Shown here piece after piece: positions 41,785-50,520 of a DNA stretch of 64,000 nucleotides. The first letter of the stretch is position 1; every line of letters starts with the position of its first letter. This stretch comes from Paenibacillus lupini (GTDB lineage Bacteria; Bacillota; Bacilli; Paenibacillales; Paenibacillaceae). The notes below the pieces were generated by a model. That model did no database searches. It was not told the DNA's origin and saw only the letters and a list, made by a program, of their open reading frames with translations. The stretch covers positions 682,001-746,000 of the forward strand of contig NZ_JAASRW010000001.1 in assembly GCF_011761355.1 (NCBI RefSeq). Direction: 5' to 3'. Made by a program: the position numbers and the translations under genes.

Positions 41785-41874
41785 GAGGAGGATACTCCTA
41801 CTATCTTTTAACTGTATTACGAACGTAAGTTCTGATATAATGTAACAATAAATTGAAGTCGAAAGGAAGCAACT

Positions 41875-42345
41875 ATGAACGCTATAGAAGCTATAGTTCA
41901 GAATTTAAATGAGATTCGACGCAGAAGCATGATTATTTGGGGAAGTATTCCGCATGAGTTTTTGGACTGGAGACCGGATTCGGAAGCAATGAGCATAAAA
42001 GAGATGATCCGCCATGTCCTGGATAGTGAACATTATTACCATCTTGCTTTGTTGAATGAGGGAAGTCTAACCGCTTATGAATCCCCTTATGAGGCTCGTA
42101 CTTTTACAACGCTCAAAGAGGAACTCAACTTTTCAGAACCCTATCGAAATGAATTTATGGATACAGTAAAATCCTATACACAAGAGGATTTAACAAGAAT
42201 CCAAATTGATAGAAAAGACGTAGGTTACATTCGATCATTAGGCGACATGCTTTTGAGAATTGCTTACCATGAAGCAGTCCATTCAGGTCAACTTTTAGAT
42301 TATTTAAGATTAGCCGGATTAAAGCGGCCAAAGGTATGGGATTGA
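41875..42345 (+). CDS. DinB-family protein
   Basis: 156 residues, a four-helix DinB/YfiT-like metalloprotein. The three metal histidines fit EMIRHVLDSEHYYH (first) and AYHEAVHSGQLLDYLR (second and third). Such proteins are thiol (often bacillithiol) transferases or unknown. AAAGGAAG precedes the ATG, and TATAAT at 41836-41841 may be its -10. Single gene. Confidence 0.85.
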   Translation: MNAIEAIVQNLNEIRRRSMIIWGSIPHEFLDWRPDSEAMSIKEMIRHVLDSEHYYHLALLNEGSLTAYESPYEARTFTTLKEELNFSEPYRNEFMDTVKSYTQEDLTRIQIDRKDVGYIRSLGDMLLRIAYHEAVHSGQLLDYLRLAGLKRPKVWD

Positions 42346-42364
42346 AGTTTAAGAAAGATAGATT

Positions 42365-42470
42365 GAGCTAACTGGGAGTTGAGAACAACAAAATGAAAGC
42401 CGATCAGCAGCCATATTTGAGGTTGTCATCAGACAAAGTTACGCTAACTGGGAACTATTGTTCAATGAAA
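42365..42470. repeat. two successive 5' halves of the dispersed repeat
   Basis: GAGCTAACTGGGAGTTGAGA with AACAACAAAATG at 42365-42394, and CGCTAACTGGGAACTATTGT at 42442-42461. Neither has a 3' module. The second borders the sigma-factor remnant. Confidence 0.6.
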
Positions 42471-42734
42471 ATACTGGGTCTGGCCTGCTCCCGTCTTTTC
42501 GGAAAATCCGGAATATATCCTCATTCGAAACGATGGATCACGGTTTTTGCGGACTACGATGAATGGCTGTTAACCCGCTCTCGCTCAATATATGCCGAGC
42601 AGCGACAAAACCTGCTTGATCCCCTGGGGCATTCACGTCATCGTCATGAAAGACAAGAAGATCTTCAATATCCCAAATTTCATTAACTCAAAATTATTTT
42701 TCCGATTTTGGCTTCTTGAACAATTATACCGATG
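42465..42734 (+). pseudogene. decayed SnoaL-like C-terminal domain of a sigma-70 factor
   Basis: The last 105 bases read WGIHVIVMKDKKIFNIPNFI then NSKLFFRFWLLEQ, collinear with WGIHVIETKENQILHVQNFI and HTPLFSRFGLPD of the intact factor at 48452. The preceding 90 bases also align at nucleotide level (AATGGCTGTTA against AATGGCGGTTA, CAATATATGCCG against CAGTATATGCCG) but in shifted frames. There is no start or sigma domain. It is a broken paralogue. Confidence 0.75.
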
Positions 42735-42828
42735 AACTTTGCAATCAAATTTCGTCTAAATAAATGAGAATAAAAAATAATAATCGATTGAGGTCATTCA
42801 AAATGGAAACTATACGAGGAGAATGCAA

Positions 42829-43374
42829 ATGAGGAAAGTAGTTGTATCTGAGTTTGTATCGCTGGATGGAGTTATGGAGAATCCGCAGTGGACAGTCCAA
42901 TTCCGTAGTGAGGAAACTAAGCAATTCAAGTTCGATGAACTGAAAGCAAGCGACGCTCTTCTTCTTGGACGTGAAACGTATGTTAATTTTGCAGCGGCTT
43001 GGCCTAATATGATCGAGCAAGAAGGGGAATATGGCAGGATGATGAACGATTACCCCAAGCACGTGATTTCAACATCGCTAGATAAAGTGGAATGGAACAA
43101 TTCATCGCTGATCAAGGGCAATATCATGGAGGAAATATCCAAGCTGAAGCAGCGGCCTGGTAAGGATATCTTGGTATTTGGCAGCTGCGCGCTCGTTCAA
43201 ACGCTGATGCAGAATGACCTCATCGACGAATATCGGCTTATGGTTTTCCCAGTTGTGCTTGGAAACGGAAAACGTCTCTTTGGAGAAGGGATCGATAAGA
43301 AAGTACTGAAACTGGCGGAAACAAAGACATTCGGTTCAGGCGTAGTTGTTCTGACTTATCATCCGGATAGATAG
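42829..43374 (+). CDS. dihydrofolate-reductase-fold protein (RibD C-terminal type)
   Basis: 181 residues. MRKVVVSEFVSLDGVMENP, DALLLGRETYVNFAAAWP, YPKHVISTSLD, and the late DILVFGSCALVQTLMQNDL and PVVLGNGKRLFG are the usual order of the YyaP/RibD_C group of NADPH-dependent reductases. Function of this group is largely unknown. ATG 42829 suits the GAGGAGA better than ATG 42823. Single gene. Confidence 0.85.
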   Translation: MRKVVVSEFVSLDGVMENPQWTVQFRSEETKQFKFDELKASDALLLGRETYVNFAAAWPNMIEQEGEYGRMMNDYPKHVISTSLDKVEWNNSSLIKGNIMEEISKLKQRPGKDILVFGSCALVQTLMQNDLIDEYRLMVFPVVLGNGKRLFGEGIDKKVLKLAETKTFGSGVVVLTYHPDR

Positions 43375-43521
43375 ATTAATCAGGAAATCAACATCCATGT
43401 GCTAGATCATATAAGTAGAAGCCTTTCGGGTTCCCTCGAAAAATAGGATATGGTGGTGGTTCAACTTCAAAAGAACTGGAATAGCATGATCAGAAAAGAT
43501 TTTGGTAATCAGTAGCCTATT

Positions 43522-43592
43522 CCGCTAAACGGGAAACTTGAGCTCAATAAAGACAGTACGGCAGCTCATGTTGAGCTGCCGTTTTCTCATAC
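43522..43592. repeat. dispersed repeat copy with terminator-type hairpin
   Basis: CCGCTAAACGGGAAACTTGA, then CTCAATAAAGACAG, then an 11-bp perfect stem ACGGCAGCTCA with TGT loop, followed by TTTCTC. It is well placed to terminate the DHFR-like gene. Confidence 0.7.
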
Positions 43593-43708
43593 CGCAGCAG
43601 CGCTTGTATGCGGCATATCAGCGTATAGGATAGCTTTTGAATTTGCAGAAGTGAAGCCGTGGGCAACCATACGCTTCGGTAGACATTCAAGTATTGCACT
43701 TTGAACCT

Positions 43709-44368
43709 TTATTGAACGATCCGATTGCGAATTGCAAAGACGACAGCTTGCGTCCGGTCGTCGACGCCAAGCTTTTGCAGAATGTGATGAACGTGCGTTT
43801 TGACTGTGCTCTCCCCAATATATAGTTTGGCTGCGATCTCCTCGTTACGCAGTCCGTAAGCCATTTGCTGAAGAACTTCATGTTCCCGTTCTGTGAACGA
43901 TTCACCCATCGAATTGCTGAGACCGCTATCCGCCATATTCGCTCTTGCAGAGCTTACCATCCGAGCCATAGCTTTAGAGGCGATGGCCGTGCGGAAGATC
44001 GCTTCCCCGCGGAAGGCTGCACGGATGGCTTCAATCAGTTCTTCCGGCGCAGTGTCCTTAAGCAGATACCCGATCGCTCCTGAACGTATGCCTTGGAAGA
44101 CATATTCTTCTGTGTCGAACGTCGTGAGAATGATAATCTTGCAGTTGGGCCAGGCGGCCATAATATCGCGGGTCGCTTCGATTCCGCTGTATTCAGGCAT
44201 CTGAACGTCCATTAGCAAGACATGCGGGCAGGCGAAGTCAGCCAATGTGACGGCTTCGTGTCCATTAGAAGCTTCACCGACGACTTCCATGTCGGGTTGG
44301 GCATTGATGATATATTTGAATCCATGCCGGACCAGCAGCTGGTCATCCACAATGGCTACCCGGATCAT
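43709..44368 (-). CDS. NarL/FixJ-type response regulator
   Basis: 219 residues. Receiver domain (RVAIVDDQLLVRHGFKYII, LLMDVQMPEYSG with the phospho-aspartate, GAIGYLLKDT) and LuxR-type HTH (FTEREHEVLQQMAYGLRNEE, IGESTVKTHVHHILQKL). ATG 44368 begins two bases after the kinase stop. A TTG at 44380 with AAGGTGA upstream is an alternative. It is the last gene of a three-gene operon with the kinase and a membrane protein. Confidence 0.9.
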   Translation of the reverse strand: MIRVAIVDDQLLVRHGFKYIINAQPDMEVVGEASNGHEAVTLADFACPHVLLMDVQMPEYSGIEATRDIMAAWPNCKIIILTTFDTEEYVFQGIRSGAIGYLLKDTAPEELIEAIRAAFRGEAIFRTAIASKAMARMVSSARANMADSGLSNSMGESFTEREHEVLQQMAYGLRNEEIAAKLYIGESTVKTHVHHILQKLGVDDRTQAVVFAIRNRIVQ

Positions 44369-44369
44369 A

Positions 44370-45626
44370 TCAACGCTCAATCTTTTCACCTTCCTGCAAT
44401 GGGTTAACAAGCGGTATTCGAATCGTCATTCGCAAGCCGTGAGGCTGGTGATTCCGAAGTTCGAATGAGCCTCCGATTCTCTCGCATCTGGCCATCATGT
44501 TCATAATTCCAAACCCGGGCTGCGGAGAGGAGTCGCTCCGGAATGGACCATTATCGGCCACCGTCATCACGAGCTCCTCCTCGGATTCGGTGATAGAAAC
44601 CTCAACTTCCGAGGCGTTGGCGTGACGAATAATATTGGTCAGCGCCTCTTGCAGAATGCGATACAACGCTTCGGCAATCTCCGGATGCCACTGTGTGATT
44701 GTGCCTTGCGTGGCAAATCGAATCTGGAGCCGGCTCTGCTCTTTGACTGTCCGAATGAGGCTCTTCAAGGCAATCAGTCCGAGGCCTGCGTCGTCTCGTC
44801 CCATCTTATGCACTACGCTGCGAACCTCCGTGAGGCAATTGCGTACAACGTCCAAGACGGTGGCCAACGTCTGGTCGGCTTCTGAATCGTTGGCTTTGAT
44901 CATATAAGGCAGAGCCTGCAATTGTACGATAACGGAGGTGAGTCCGTGTCCAATCGTATCATGGATGTCCCGCGCAATCCGCGTCCGCTCCTCCAGAACG
45001 GCGAAGTGCAGAGAACGCACGGTGGCTTCCTCCAACTCCTGATGCATTTGTTTGAGATCTTGATGGGCTAACTCTAATTGAGCATGCATCTGACTGAGTT
45101 CGCGAAAATAACGCTGTTGTGCTTGGTTGGATTCCCATCGCTGGTGGATGTATATGATTAGAATATACATCACTGCGTGAACGAGCGAATAAGTAAGGAT
45201 CTCATTCGTAGCAAGCTGGCCAGAGATCTGCCAATAAGCCGCGTTAGCAGCCATTACGGCGGCGGCCAGACCGGTGCGCAGAGATCCCGAGAATCGCAGC
45301 GCGATATGACCGATAAGGAAGTACCCAAGAAAGAAGACCAAGTAACTCTCGTCGAGCGCGAAGGAAGATAGAGCTGTTGCCACCCATAACAGTGTTACAA
45401 CGGCGATATGTCTCCGGGTAGGCTGGAGCCAGCGCGGAGGTGCCCAGAGAAGTGCCAGATAGCCAGTATGTAGAAACAGCGCCACCATGGAGACGCGTTC
45501 CATCGACTGAAATAGCGAAGCCAGCAGTATGAGACTAAGGATTATGAGTCGAAACGGACGCCGTGCAATCTTAATCTTTTCCAAAAACCGCTGGCTGAAT
45601 CTCATACAGGATGCTATCACGTACAC
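44370..45626 (-). CDS. NarL-type sensor histidine kinase
   Basis: 418 residues at most. About six transmembrane helices in the first 150 residues without a clear extracellular domain, a coiled coil (about 165-205), the HisKA_3 box LEERTRIARDIHDTIGHGLT, and a HATPase domain with LYRILQEALTNIIRHANAS and FGIMNMMARCERIGG. The GTG at 45620 has GAGG at a better distance than the first GTG. DesK/LiaS-like layout. The signal is unknown. It lies between the small membrane gene and the regulator gene. Confidence 0.9.
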   Translation of the reverse strand: MYVIASCMRFSQRFLEKIKIARRPFRLIILSLILLASLFQSMERVSMVALFLHTGYLALLWAPPRWLQPTRRHIAVVTLLWVATALSSFALDESYLVFFLGYFLIGHIALRFSGSLRTGLAAAVMAANAAYWQISGQLATNEILTYSLVHAVMYILIIYIHQRWESNQAQQRYFRELSQMHAQLELAHQDLKQMHQELEEATVRSLHFAVLEERTRIARDIHDTIGHGLTSVIVQLQALPYMIKANDSEADQTLATVLDVVRNCLTEVRSVVHKMGRDDAGLGLIALKSLIRTVKEQSRLQIRFATQGTITQWHPEIAEALYRILQEALTNIIRHANASEVEVSITESEEELVMTVADNGPFRSDSSPQPGFGIMNMMARCERIGGSFELRNHQPHGLRMTIRIPLVNPLQEGEKIER

Positions 45627-45658
45627 TACCTCAATCTAAATCAAGTGGATTTTAATGG

Positions 45659-46114
45659 CTAACTTTGCAATTGTTTAAATCTAGTATAGTTTAAAAAGCG
45701 CCGCCCGCAAACACTTCCTAGGGAAATAAATAACAATGCATTGCTCACGAGAAGCACACGATGATCATGCCCTCCGAATTGATCGATGGTCAGACGTAGG
45801 AGAACGATGCCCGCAAGTATCGCAATTCCGCTGATCGGACTTTGGGAAGTGACCGTTCCCGTGGCGGCATTCCAATGTACTTTGTCTAATTGCCCTCTCC
45901 AGATACCTACTGCCAATCCGATGACGACACTGACTACATAAAGTAAGATGTGAAGGAGATTTACGCTTCCGGTCTGATTAGTATTCTGCAATACCATTAT
46001 TGCGTATAAAGCAGGCACTATCCAAAGGGTTGCCGGCCGGATGGTTTTCTCGCGGGCCAGTCTGAAGCAGATGACAAGCATAATCAAGAGGTAAATCCCA
46101 TTGCTCAACATCAT
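45659..46114 (-). CDS. small integral membrane protein, CcdC/DUF1453-like
   Basis: 151 residues with four hydrophobic helices. The sequence LAREKTIRPATLWIVPALYA after helix one resembles the CcdC/DUF1453 membrane family. It begins the operon with the sensor kinase 32 nt downstream. It may therefore be the target of that system or an accessory to sensing, which is inference. Its start is ATGATG with a weak ribosome site (GAGAAT). Confidence 0.65.
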   Translation of the reverse strand: MMLSNGIYLLIMLVICFRLAREKTIRPATLWIVPALYAIMVLQNTNQTGSVNLLHILLYVVSVVIGLAVGIWRGQLDKVHWNAATGTVTSQSPISGIAILAGIVLLRLTIDQFGGHDHRVLLVSNALLFISLGSVCGRRFLNYTRFKQLQS

Positions 46115-46207
46115 TACAATTCTCCGTTTCTCGGTTTATTTGGTTAACTACATTATGAATCGAGAGTGAATCTCCGTCATCCATCCGAAGTTTGAAATTG
46201 CGGCTTC

Positions 46208-46233
46208 CCGTATCCACCTGCAGGTGGATACGG
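46208..46233. promoter_or_regulatory. 26-bp perfect palindrome upstream of the two-component operon
   Basis: Perfectly self-complementary: CCGTATCCACCTG followed by its exact complement, with no spacer. It lies 94 nt upstream of the operon's first ATG. It is likely an operator. It lacks a T-run, so is unlikely to be a terminator. Confidence 0.6.
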
Positions 46234-46476
46234 TGGATTGAGAAGGGCATATGCAGGCATCTGCATTTCGCCTAGGGAATCTTTTATAAGGGATGTGCAA
46301 ATAAGAATTGTCAGGTGACAAAAGCATTATCTATCTCGTTAGAGGCAGCGTAAACGAAAGATAGTAGCCGACCGACTATATATCATCGTGAACAGGATTT
46401 ATTAAGCGATTGGGCAGTTATGCGAAGTCGTGCAGGATTGTTAGACGATACGCATAGTATCAACATCCATCTAGGA

Positions 46477-46506
46477 TTGACAATAGAAGCGGCAATTTCG
46501 TATGAT
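46477..46506 (+). promoter_or_regulatory. promoter of the VOC gene at 46547
   Basis: TTGACA (46477-46482), 18 bp, TATGAT (46501-46506). The ATG of the long open frame at 46502 falls inside the -10, which supports the later start at 46547. Confidence 0.75.
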
Positions 46507-46546
46507 TCAAAAGATTGTAAAAAAATGCAAATGGAGGCGAGTGAGT

Positions 46547-46942
46547 ATGGCGATAACTGACTGGGAGAACAAAATTACTGAAATCACATTATTTGTGGAA
46601 GATCTGCAACGGTCGAAAGCATTCTATCAAGAGACATTTAAACTTGCGATTATATATGAGGATCAAAACTGCGCGGTGTTCAATTATGGCAATACAAACA
46701 TCAATCTGTTAAATCAATCGAATGCCCTAGAGTTGATTGAGCCGGCGCCGGTTGGTCACGGCGGAGATGGCGCGCGGTTTCAGTTCACAATACAAGTGCC
46801 AGATGTTGACCGGGTATGCGATGAACTGGAAGAACGGGGCATTAAGTTTTTGAATGGACCGATAACGCGATCCTGGGGGAGGCGGACGGCTTGCTTCGCC
46901 GATCCGGACGGGCATGTGTGGGAGTTTGCGCAGTTATTGTAA
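46547..46942 (+). CDS. VOC-family protein
   Basis: 131 residues. ITEITLFVEDLQRSKAFYQE at the start, then CAVFNYGNTNINLL, FTIQVPDVDRVCDELEERG and CFADPDGHVWEFAQ, so both metal-side segments (H/E of ADPDGHxWE) are present. GGAGGCGAGTGAGT precedes the ATG. It is followed 30 nt later by a DinB fragment, and the two may be co-transcribed. Substrate unknown. Confidence 0.85.
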   Translation: MAITDWENKITEITLFVEDLQRSKAFYQETFKLAIIYEDQNCAVFNYGNTNINLLNQSNALELIEPAPVGHGGDGARFQFTIQVPDVDRVCDELEERGIKFLNGPITRSWGRRTACFADPDGHVWEFAQLL

Positions 46943-46972
46943 TGAATTGGGATTAGCGGGGAGTGGATCTGA

Positions 46973-47257
46973 ATGATAAACAATTCTTCGGCTATTACGA
47001 GCAACCCCGAGAGTAAGGATGAAATCATAGCCGGCCTGGAGCAAGTCCTTGAGAAGTTGGCATACTGGGCGGATTGCGTAGATGAAGCGAATCCGGCTCT
47101 CAAGGTGCGCCATGGCTGGTTTGGCTGGTTCAACGCGGGTGAATGGTTTGAGATGGTTGGTATGCACAGCAGGCATCATTTGCGCCAGAAGGTGAAGCCG
47201 GACGAGAAACTGGCGGAGGCAGGTATTAGTTACTCTCACTTCAACTGTATGAAGTAA
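46973..47257 (+). CDS. short DinB-like protein or fragment
   Basis: 94 residues. AGEWFEMVGMHSRHHLRQK carries the last metal-binding HSxHH-type helix of DinB proteins, and the preceding GLEQVLEKLAYWADCV fits the third helix. The first two helices with the first metal histidine are missing. A good GGGGAGTGG site precedes the ATG, so it may still be translated. It is either a truncated gene or a minimal DinB form. Confidence 0.6.
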   Translation: MINNSSAITSNPESKDEIIAGLEQVLEKLAYWADCVDEANPALKVRHGWFGWFNAGEWFEMVGMHSRHHLRQKVKPDEKLAEAGISYSHFNCMK

Positions 47258-47346
47258 GCAATCGCTTGGAGAATACCGAATGATTTTGGATCAGTCATAA
47301 TAAATTTGCTTTTGCAATCAATTTATGGGTATTGGGGGAAATAAAG

Positions 47347-47835
47347 ATGTTGAAGCTTCTCTATTATTTAACTTTTGCATCCTCATTAGGGGCCGGCTTG
47401 CTTGCCGGTGTATTTTTCGCTTTCTCGGTCTTCGTCATGCAATCACTTGCCAAGCTTCCTACGGAACAAGGGATATCTGCCATGCAGAGCATCAATACAA
47501 CGATTCTGCAATCGTCCTTTATGGTGGTCTTCATGGGCACAACTGCCTTAAGTGTCGTTTTGGGAATCGTTTCATTTATCAAATTGGGCAAAATCAGCGC
47601 GTTATACGTGATTGTTGGGAGCCTGCTCATCTTTGTCGGAGTGTTTCTGGTGACAGCTTTATTCAATGTACCGCTCAACGATACTTTAGCCGCCGTAACC
47701 GCAGGGAGTTCGGAGGGGGCACAAGCGTGGAAGGAATATTTGGATAGTTGGACTCCGTGGAATCATGTGCGGACGATTGCTTCTATCTTAGCACTGATTT
47801 TCTTTATCATCGCAATTCGCAGGTGGGAAGTCTAG
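47347..47835 (+). CDS. DUF1772 membrane protein (anthrone-oxygenase-like)
   Basis: 162 residues with four transmembrane helices. ASSLGAGLLAGVFFAFSVFV at the start, MQSINTTILQSSFMVVFMG, FNVPLNDTLA and WTPWNHVRTIASILA are all typical of DUF1772. Some fungal members are anthrone oxygenases. Bacterial function is unknown. ATG 47347 has GGGGGAAATAAAG upstream, and the five-codon earlier GTG-like start is less suitable. Confidence 0.85.
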   Translation: MLKLLYYLTFASSLGAGLLAGVFFAFSVFVMQSLAKLPTEQGISAMQSINTTILQSSFMVVFMGTTALSVVLGIVSFIKLGKISALYVIVGSLLIFVGVFLVTALFNVPLNDTLAAVTAGSSEGAQAWKEYLDSWTPWNHVRTIASILALIFFIIAIRRWEV

Positions 47836-48207
47836 CGGTAATGAGGCCGCACGGTAGAGCAAAGCTGTTGTCGAACCATTGCTGAAAACCTTCATTTATA
47901 ACTGGAGTGTTCGTGGCGAACTATACCGCAAAGGATGGCCTATTGACCGAAGTGCCCGTCGATTTCTAGCATTTACGTTCAATATAAACACAGCGATTGA
48001 AACTTGCTATTAAATGAGTTGAAAGTGAAATTTTGAAAAGCAAACCCGTGCGGAAGATCGCAGTATATAAAGAAAAAGATTATTTTATTGAAATATTTTC
48101 TAGGGTGTGTCGATTTCTTTATATACCGTTCGTCAATTAAATAGAACTTTGAATCCAGAGACTAGAATCAACTGTTTTACGGAAAAGATCGTTCAATATA
48201 TGAAAGT

Positions 48208-48235
48208 AAGGGCCATTCCGCAAGGAGTGGCCCTT
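48208..48235. terminator. 12-bp hairpin, possible terminator
   Basis: AAGGGCCATTCC pairs with GGAGTGGCCCTT with one mismatch pair and a GCAA-type loop. The flanks are A/T-rich, but no T-run follows on the plus strand. Confidence 0.4.
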
Positions 48236-48293
48236 AAAAATTTGCCGTTACAATCAGTGCGGAGATTCCTTCCATAAATGACAGGTGAGTTCA

Positions 48294-48325
48294 TTACGCT
48301 AACTGGAGACATTAGCTCATTTCAG
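48294..48325. repeat. 5' half of dispersed repeat
   Basis: TACGCTAACTGGAGACATTA followed by GCTCATTTCAG. No hairpin or 3' module. Confidence 0.55.
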
Positions 48326-48451
48326 GTCCTGGCGTGGCTAATTTTTATCCATGAGCACTAAAAGCTGCCTATTTATTCGGATTGAAGCAGTCCGCTTCAT
48401 TGCATATAATGAAGGTACCACCCTTCGGGGAGATCGTTAAGGGAGGCCGCG

Positions 48452-49408
48452 ATGAACGAAACCGCATTTGACGAACTATTATTTGCAAGCTTGAAGCCGG
48501 GCTTAACCTCGTTCTGTTACCGAATGCTAGGCTCCATGGATGATGCGGACGATGCCGTTCAGGAGACGAGTATTCGGGTCTGGCAGAGCTGGAACACGTT
48601 CAGACAGGATTCCTCGTTCAAAACTTGGGTCTATCGGATTGCCTCCAACCTGTGCTTGGACAAGCTGAGACAATCCAAACGCCGCGCGCTTCCAGTTGAC
48701 CTGTTCGACCCGGCCGTCGCCATCGTCGAGCCGCGGGACACGCTTCCGGACTCTGCCTGGATCTGGCCGTCTCCCGACTTTGGGGGTAATCCGGAGGATC
48801 GGCTCGTCCGCAGAGATACTCTTCAACTGTGCTTCATCGCTCTCCTTCAGACCTTACCTCCGCGGCAGCGCGCGGTACTCATTTTGAAGGATGTATTTGA
48901 ATGGTCCTCCAAGCAGATCGCGGAAACGTTGGCAATGTCGCCGGCAGCGGTGAACAGCGCCTTGCAAAGAGCCCGAGAGACGATGGACCGGGCGCAGCTT
49001 CGCTCGGATGAGCTCAGCAGCATGGACGTTCAACCGGAGCAGCAGCTGCTGTCCCGGTATGTGGAGGCCTTCGAGAAATTCGATATTGCTGCGCTCGTCG
49101 CGTTGTTCCACGAGGAAGGCTGCATGTCGATGCCGCCCTTCGAGATGTGGATCCGCGGCAAGGAAGATTTGTCCGCCTTCTATTCGCTTACTCGCTGGCA
49201 TTGCGAAGGTTCGCGATTTGTGCCCATTACGGTGAATGGCGGTTATCCGGCGTTGGCCCAGTATATGCCGGGCAAAGAGGGATCTGGCTTGGTACCCTGG
49301 GGCATCCACGTCATCGAAACCAAAGAAAATCAAATTCTACACGTTCAAAACTTCATTCATACGCCATTATTTTCGCGGTTTGGGCTGCCTGATCGAATTG
49401 ACCAATGA
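48452..49408 (+). CDS. sigma-70 factor with C-terminal SnoaL-like domain
   Basis: 318 residues. Sigma region 2 (residues 10-75: CYRMLGSMDDADDAVQETSI, FKTWVYRIASNLCLDKLRQ), region 4 (about 130-185: LPPRQRAVLILKDVFEWSSK, SPAAVNSALQRARE) and a SnoaL_2-like domain (about 200-318) ending GIHVIETKENQILHVQNF. This is the SigJ/TIGR02960-type ECF arrangement, in which the extra domain modulates activity in place of an anti-sigma factor. AAGGGAGG precedes the ATG. The SRPBCC gene 76 nt downstream may be a target. Confidence 0.9.
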   Translation: MNETAFDELLFASLKPGLTSFCYRMLGSMDDADDAVQETSIRVWQSWNTFRQDSSFKTWVYRIASNLCLDKLRQSKRRALPVDLFDPAVAIVEPRDTLPDSAWIWPSPDFGGNPEDRLVRRDTLQLCFIALLQTLPPRQRAVLILKDVFEWSSKQIAETLAMSPAAVNSALQRARETMDRAQLRSDELSSMDVQPEQQLLSRYVEAFEKFDIAALVALFHEEGCMSMPPFEMWIRGKEDLSAFYSLTRWHCEGSRFVPITVNGGYPALAQYMPGKEGSGLVPWGIHVIETKENQILHVQNFIHTPLFSRFGLPDRIDQ

Positions 49409-49484
49409 ATTTCGTCATTGACTTACGTCTATATCATTGAGAATAACCAAAAAACGAATATCATGAGAGAGGTGTTTATTTAAA

Positions 49485-49910
49485 ATGGAAACGAGTCAAC
49501 CGACGAAAGTAACCGTGCAAGCTGTCATTCAAGCCCCTGTTGAGAAGGTATGGTCCTATTGGACTGAGCCGGATCACATCACGAAGTGGAATCAAGCGTC
49601 CAAGGACTGGTATGCGCCGAGAGCCGAAAACGATCTGCGGGTCGGCGGCAAGTTTCTGACACGGATGGAAGCGAAGGATGGAAGCATGGGCTTTGATTTT
49701 GGCGGCGTCTACGATGTCGTGAATCAGCATGAGGCGATCGGCTACACCATGGAAGACGGAAGAAGAGTGGATATTGCTTTCGTCGATCAAGGGAATGAGA
49801 CGAAGGTCATTGAAACGTTCGACGCGGAAAGCTCCCATCCAGTAGAGTTCCAGCAAGCAGGCTGGCAAGCGATCATGGACAATTTCAAAGACTATACCGA
49901 ACAAAACTAA
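49485..49910 (+). CDS. SRPBCC/AHSA1-family protein
   Basis: 141 residues. VTVQAVIQAPVEKVWSYWTE at the start, HITKWNQASKDWYAP, then LRVGGKFLTRMEAKDGS and the C-terminal helix PVEFQQAGWQAIMDNFKDY form the START-like cavity fold of the AHSA1/YndB group. Ligand unknown. GAGAGGTG precedes the ATG. Closed by its own terminator. Genes of this family commonly accompany sigma factors with a SnoaL domain, DinB and VOC genes, as here. Confidence 0.85.
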   Translation: METSQPTKVTVQAVIQAPVEKVWSYWTEPDHITKWNQASKDWYAPRAENDLRVGGKFLTRMEAKDGSMGFDFGGVYDVVNQHEAIGYTMEDGRRVDIAFVDQGNETKVIETFDAESSHPVEFQQAGWQAIMDNFKDYTEQN

Positions 49911-49925
49911 TCATCGCGAACAAGA

Positions 49926-49956
49926 CGCCGGGGAAGTTGCCCGGCGACTTTCTTTT
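49926..49956 (+). terminator. intrinsic terminator
   Basis: CGCCGGG-7-CCCGGCG stem followed by ACTTTCTTTTT, 16 nt after the SRPBCC stop. Confidence 0.85.
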
Positions 49957-49989
49957 TGAACCCTAGTAAGAGCGTGCTCTCCGTTAGCC

Positions 49990-50406
49990 TTAACCTTGTG
50001 CCGCATCCATGTTCATGTAGTTAATAGCCCACAAATGGCCGTCCAAGTCCACGAAGCCCCAATGATACATGAACCCATGATCTTCAGGTTCAGCATGCAA
50101 TTTCCCGCCCAAGGAGACCGCGGCATTCACGATTTCATTGACTTTTTCCCGACTCTCGAAGGCCAATGCGATCGTCATCTGCGCATACTTGCTCGTATCG
50201 ACGGATTCCTTCTCCGTGAGCGTATTAAAGAATGATTGATTGATCAGCATGACCTGCAGGTTGTCGCCGATTACGATGGCTGCCGAATTCTCGTTCTCGG
50301 GGAATTGCGGGTTGAGTTCGAATCCGAGTCCGGTGAAGAACGCTTTCGATTGTTCCGCGTTTTTTACAGGTAGGTTGAAGCTCGTGAATGCGGACGTTAA
50401 TGCCAT
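49990..50406 (-). CDS. VOC-family protein, paralogue of the one at 7788
   Basis: 138 residues. TSFNLPVKNAEQSKAFFTGL, then FESREKVNEIVNAAVSLGG and HGFMYHWGFVDLDGHLWAIN line up residue for residue with the protein at 7788-8204. ATG 50406 follows GAGGTG at eight bases. Converges on the SRPBCC gene. Function unknown beyond the fold. Confidence 0.85.
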   Translation of the reverse strand: MALTSAFTSFNLPVKNAEQSKAFFTGLGFELNPQFPENENSAAIVIGDNLQVMLINQSFFNTLTEKESVDTSKYAQMTIALAFESREKVNEIVNAAVSLGGKLHAEPEDHGFMYHWGFVDLDGHLWAINYMNMDAAQG

Positions 50407-50520
50407 TTTCAAAACACCTCTTCGTCAAATTAGTTTGTGTTCATTTATGCCTTCGTTTATATAGACGACAGCCGATCCGGGGATTCATCGGTCTCATGGA
50501 TATCGATTTGATCGCGACAA

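Larger units (their letters stand above)
47836..48451. other. gene-free region with one hairpin and a repeat half
   Basis: No supported gene. The stretch 47920-48020 is open in two frames (for example VFVANYTAKDGLLTEVPVDF) but has no start or family match, so may be a decayed gene. AAGGGCCATTCC/GGAGTGGCCCTT forms a hairpin at 48208-48235, and a repeat 5' half lies at 48294-48325. Confidence 0.5.

Noticed and set aside
47325..47747. 140-codon frame across the DUF1772 gene
   Set aside because: Shadow frame. The DUF1772 frame has four clear helices and a ribosome site.
48854..49333. 159-codon reverse frame inside the sigma factor gene
   Set aside because: Antisense shadow in a GC-richer gene, with no start context or motif.
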